From assembly GCA_964584325.1 (NCBI GenBank), contig CAZOZP010000020.1, positions 1-51,431 on the forward strand: a DNA stretch of 51,431 nucleotides, written 5' to 3'. The translations under genes and the position numbers were made by a program. The notes beneath the pieces were generated by a model. The model worked only from the letters and a program-made list of their open reading frames with translations, ran no database searches and was not told the origin of the DNA. Numbering within the stretch: position 1 is the first letter of the stretch; every line of letters begins with the position of its first letter. The stretch comes from CAZOZP01 sp964584325 (GTDB lineage Bacteria > Bacteroidota > Ignavibacteria > Ignavibacteriales > Melioribacteraceae). Of the stretch, positions 49,928 through 51,431 are shown piece after piece.

Positions 49928-50999
49928 GATTGACAAAGAAAAAATAACATCAGAATGGATTGAAAAAGTATCAAAAGCGAACCGAAATGCAGATAAAATT
50001 TTGGTTGAGAAAGTTATAAGAGCTTTATTACTTCTTGAAGGATTGGTAAAGCAAAACCAATCCTTTGTATTCAAGGGTGGTACTGCTTTAATGTTACATC
50101 TAAATTCTACTAAAAGATTATCGATAGATATAGATATTATAATGTCTGAAAAACCGGATAACCTGAACAAAATTTTGGATAAGGTCGTAGAAGAACAAGG
50201 TTTTATTAGAAAAGAGGAACAAAAAAGAACATTAAATACAAAGATTGATAAAGCACATTATAAATTTTTTTACTCACCTCTTCATAAAACAAGTAAGGCT
50301 GAGGAATATGTTTTACTTGATATTCTTTTTGAAGAAGCGCAATATCAAAAATTAGAAAATATTAAAATTCAATCCTCTTTTATTCCTGAAAAGGATGCAC
50401 CCTTAACCGTAAAAACACCATGTTTAGAAGATATTACCGGTGATAAATTAACTGCATTTGCTCCAAATACTACAGGAATTCCCTATTTCAAAAAGGAGGA
50501 CAGTATGAGTATGGAAATTATTAAGCAGTTATACGATATTGGCACCCTTGCTGATAATGTTTCTGATATTGAAACTATCAAATCAACTTTTAAAACTTTC
50601 GCGGCGACTGAACTTTCTTATAGGGAACTGGAAAACTTAACCGAACAAGATGTAATTGAAGATATTTATCAAACAGCCCTTTGCATAGTGACTAGAGGAG
50701 CTGATGGTGCAGGTAACTTCGAAGAATTACAAAAGGGTATTCAAAGAATCAGCCGATTTGTCTTTTTAGAAAGTTATCATATTGAAAAGGCTATTATTCA
50801 CGCTTCTAAAGCAGCGTATTTGGCGATTTTAATAAAAAAAAGTGCAACCAAAACAGAAAAATATGACAATCCAAATCAAATGAAAGATTGGACTATTGGT
50901 GAACCAATGAATTTAAAGCTTAACAGGTTGAAAAAATCAAGCCCGGAGGCGTTTTTTTATTGGTATAAAATTTATGAATTAACCCAAATTTGTCATTAG
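49926..50999 (+). CDS. AbiEii-family nucleotidyltransferase toxin
   Basis: AbiEii toxins are nucleotidyltransferases, with tRNA as a known target in some members, and give abortive phage resistance in type IV toxin-antitoxin systems. The 357-residue product has the signature FKGGTALMLHLN (GG at residues 51-52), followed by the metal-binding DxD at Asp68 and Asp70 in SIDIDII, and a helical C-terminal region. It is intact in length and motif. It follows an AbiEi-like antitoxin in the expected order. Toxicity and phage resistance are inferred from the family. Confidence 0.88.
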   Translation: MIDKEKITSEWIEKVSKANRNADKILVEKVIRALLLLEGLVKQNQSFVFKGGTALMLHLNSTKRLSIDIDIIMSEKPDNLNKILDKVVEEQGFIRKEEQKRTLNTKIDKAHYKFFYSPLHKTSKAEEYVLLDILFEEAQYQKLENIKIQSSFIPEKDAPLTVKTPCLEDITGDKLTAFAPNTTGIPYFKKEDSMSMEIIKQLYDIGTLADNVSDIETIKSTFKTFAATELSYRELENLTEQDVIEDIYQTALCIVTRGADGAGNFEELQKGIQRISRFVFLESYHIEKAIIHASKAAYLAILIKKSATKTEKYDNPNQMKDWTIGEPMNLKLNRLKKSSPEAFFYWYKIYELTQICH

Positions 51000-51431
51000 G
51001 AAATTAACCACAGAACTCACAGAAAGCACAGACGGGGAATCATAAATCCCCGAGGGATGGAATAATCTGAACTCTGATTTTTGTGATTAAATGATTAGCT
51101 TGATTAAAGATTATAATTCCCTGATAAATCCAAATCAGTGACCTAAGTGCGAAATCTAATAGCCAATTGTCAATGCTTTAAATGAAACTACAGACAATCT
51201 TATAGCCCCCGGTTTCGTCGAGGGCAACTTTAGTTAAAGACTTTGAGACTTCATTTGAGAAAAATGTAATATATAAGGAAGAGCAGACTTCCAAATCCCG
51301 AAGGGATTAAATATGCATAGCCCCCGATGCAATCGGGGGTGGCTGGAGAAAGAACAGCTGCAGAGCAGCGCAACGTTAATAGTAAAACGCACCCCCACTT
51401 AAACCCAAATCAGCGACCTAAGTGCAGAATC
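51000..51431. repeat. Repeat-rich non-coding right end
   Basis: No gene is seen in 432 bases. Contents: a 21-base direct repeat (51130-51150 and 51405-51425, 1 mismatch, beginning CCAAATCAG); two short hairpins ATCCC-CGA-GGGAT (51046-51058) and AATCCC-GAA-GGGATT (51294-51308); a perfect 8-base stem CCCCCGAT-GCA-ATCGGGGG (51321-51339) and an imperfect relative near 51205-51223. The pattern looks like interspersed REP-type repeats of the kind found between genes in Bacteroidota. Confidence 0.7.

Overview
The window looks like chromosome from a flagellated member of the Ignavibacteria/Chlorobi-related branch near Bacteroidota. I infer this from AT-rich DNA, two secreted proteins ending in a type IX secretion sorting domain of the NPFNP(S/E)T kind, two possible Bacteroidota-type TAnnTTTG promoter elements, and a complete non-enteric flagellar gene order. 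No rRNA or taxonomic marker is present, so this placement is an inference.

Bases 1-32293 are one almost uninterrupted plus-strand motility cluster. In order it encodes: fliK (cut by the left edge), flgD, a flagellar-operon protein and hook gene flgE, ended by a strong terminator; switch and export genes fliM-fliN-fliO-fliP-fliQ-fliR-flhB-flhA with placement factors flhF-flhG; a small membrane protein and sigma factor fliA; two tandem HDOD proteins, a degenerate sensor-kinase-like protein and three poorly characterised genes; rod, ring and hook-filament junction genes flgF-flgG-flgA-flgH-flgI-flgJ-flgN-flgK-flgL; a first stator pair motA-motB with an unusual 145-base overlap; the fliW-csrA post-transcriptional switch; and a second stator pair interleaved with REC/Hpt/DHp phosphorelay proteins. 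Flagellin, fliF-fliI, flgB/flgC and most chemotaxis genes are not in the window. Many genes are translationally coupled.

Bases 32300-44251 are mostly housekeeping: gatB and an SDR on the minus strand, then on the plus strand a secreted SUMF1-like/T9SS protein, cmk, rpsA, an MtaB-type tRNA methylthiotransferase, a DUF5683-like membrane protein, truA, and an XRE-cupin regulator with an acyl-CoA synthetase.

Bases 44244-51431 are accessory: an apparently decayed exonuclease gene, a higBA toxin-antitoxin pair, a small KTSC-like protein, a two-gene minus-strand operon for secreted proteins (one with a T9SS domain, one a predicted beta-helix), an AbiE-type toxin-antitoxin pair whose antitoxin carries an in-frame amber codon and is bracketed by two copies of a 40-base inverted-repeat element, and a repeat-rich non-coding right end.

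The items most worth a second look are the AbiE locus, the motA/motB overlap, the sensor-like proteins in the flagellar cluster that lack kinase parts, and the secreted-protein pair.
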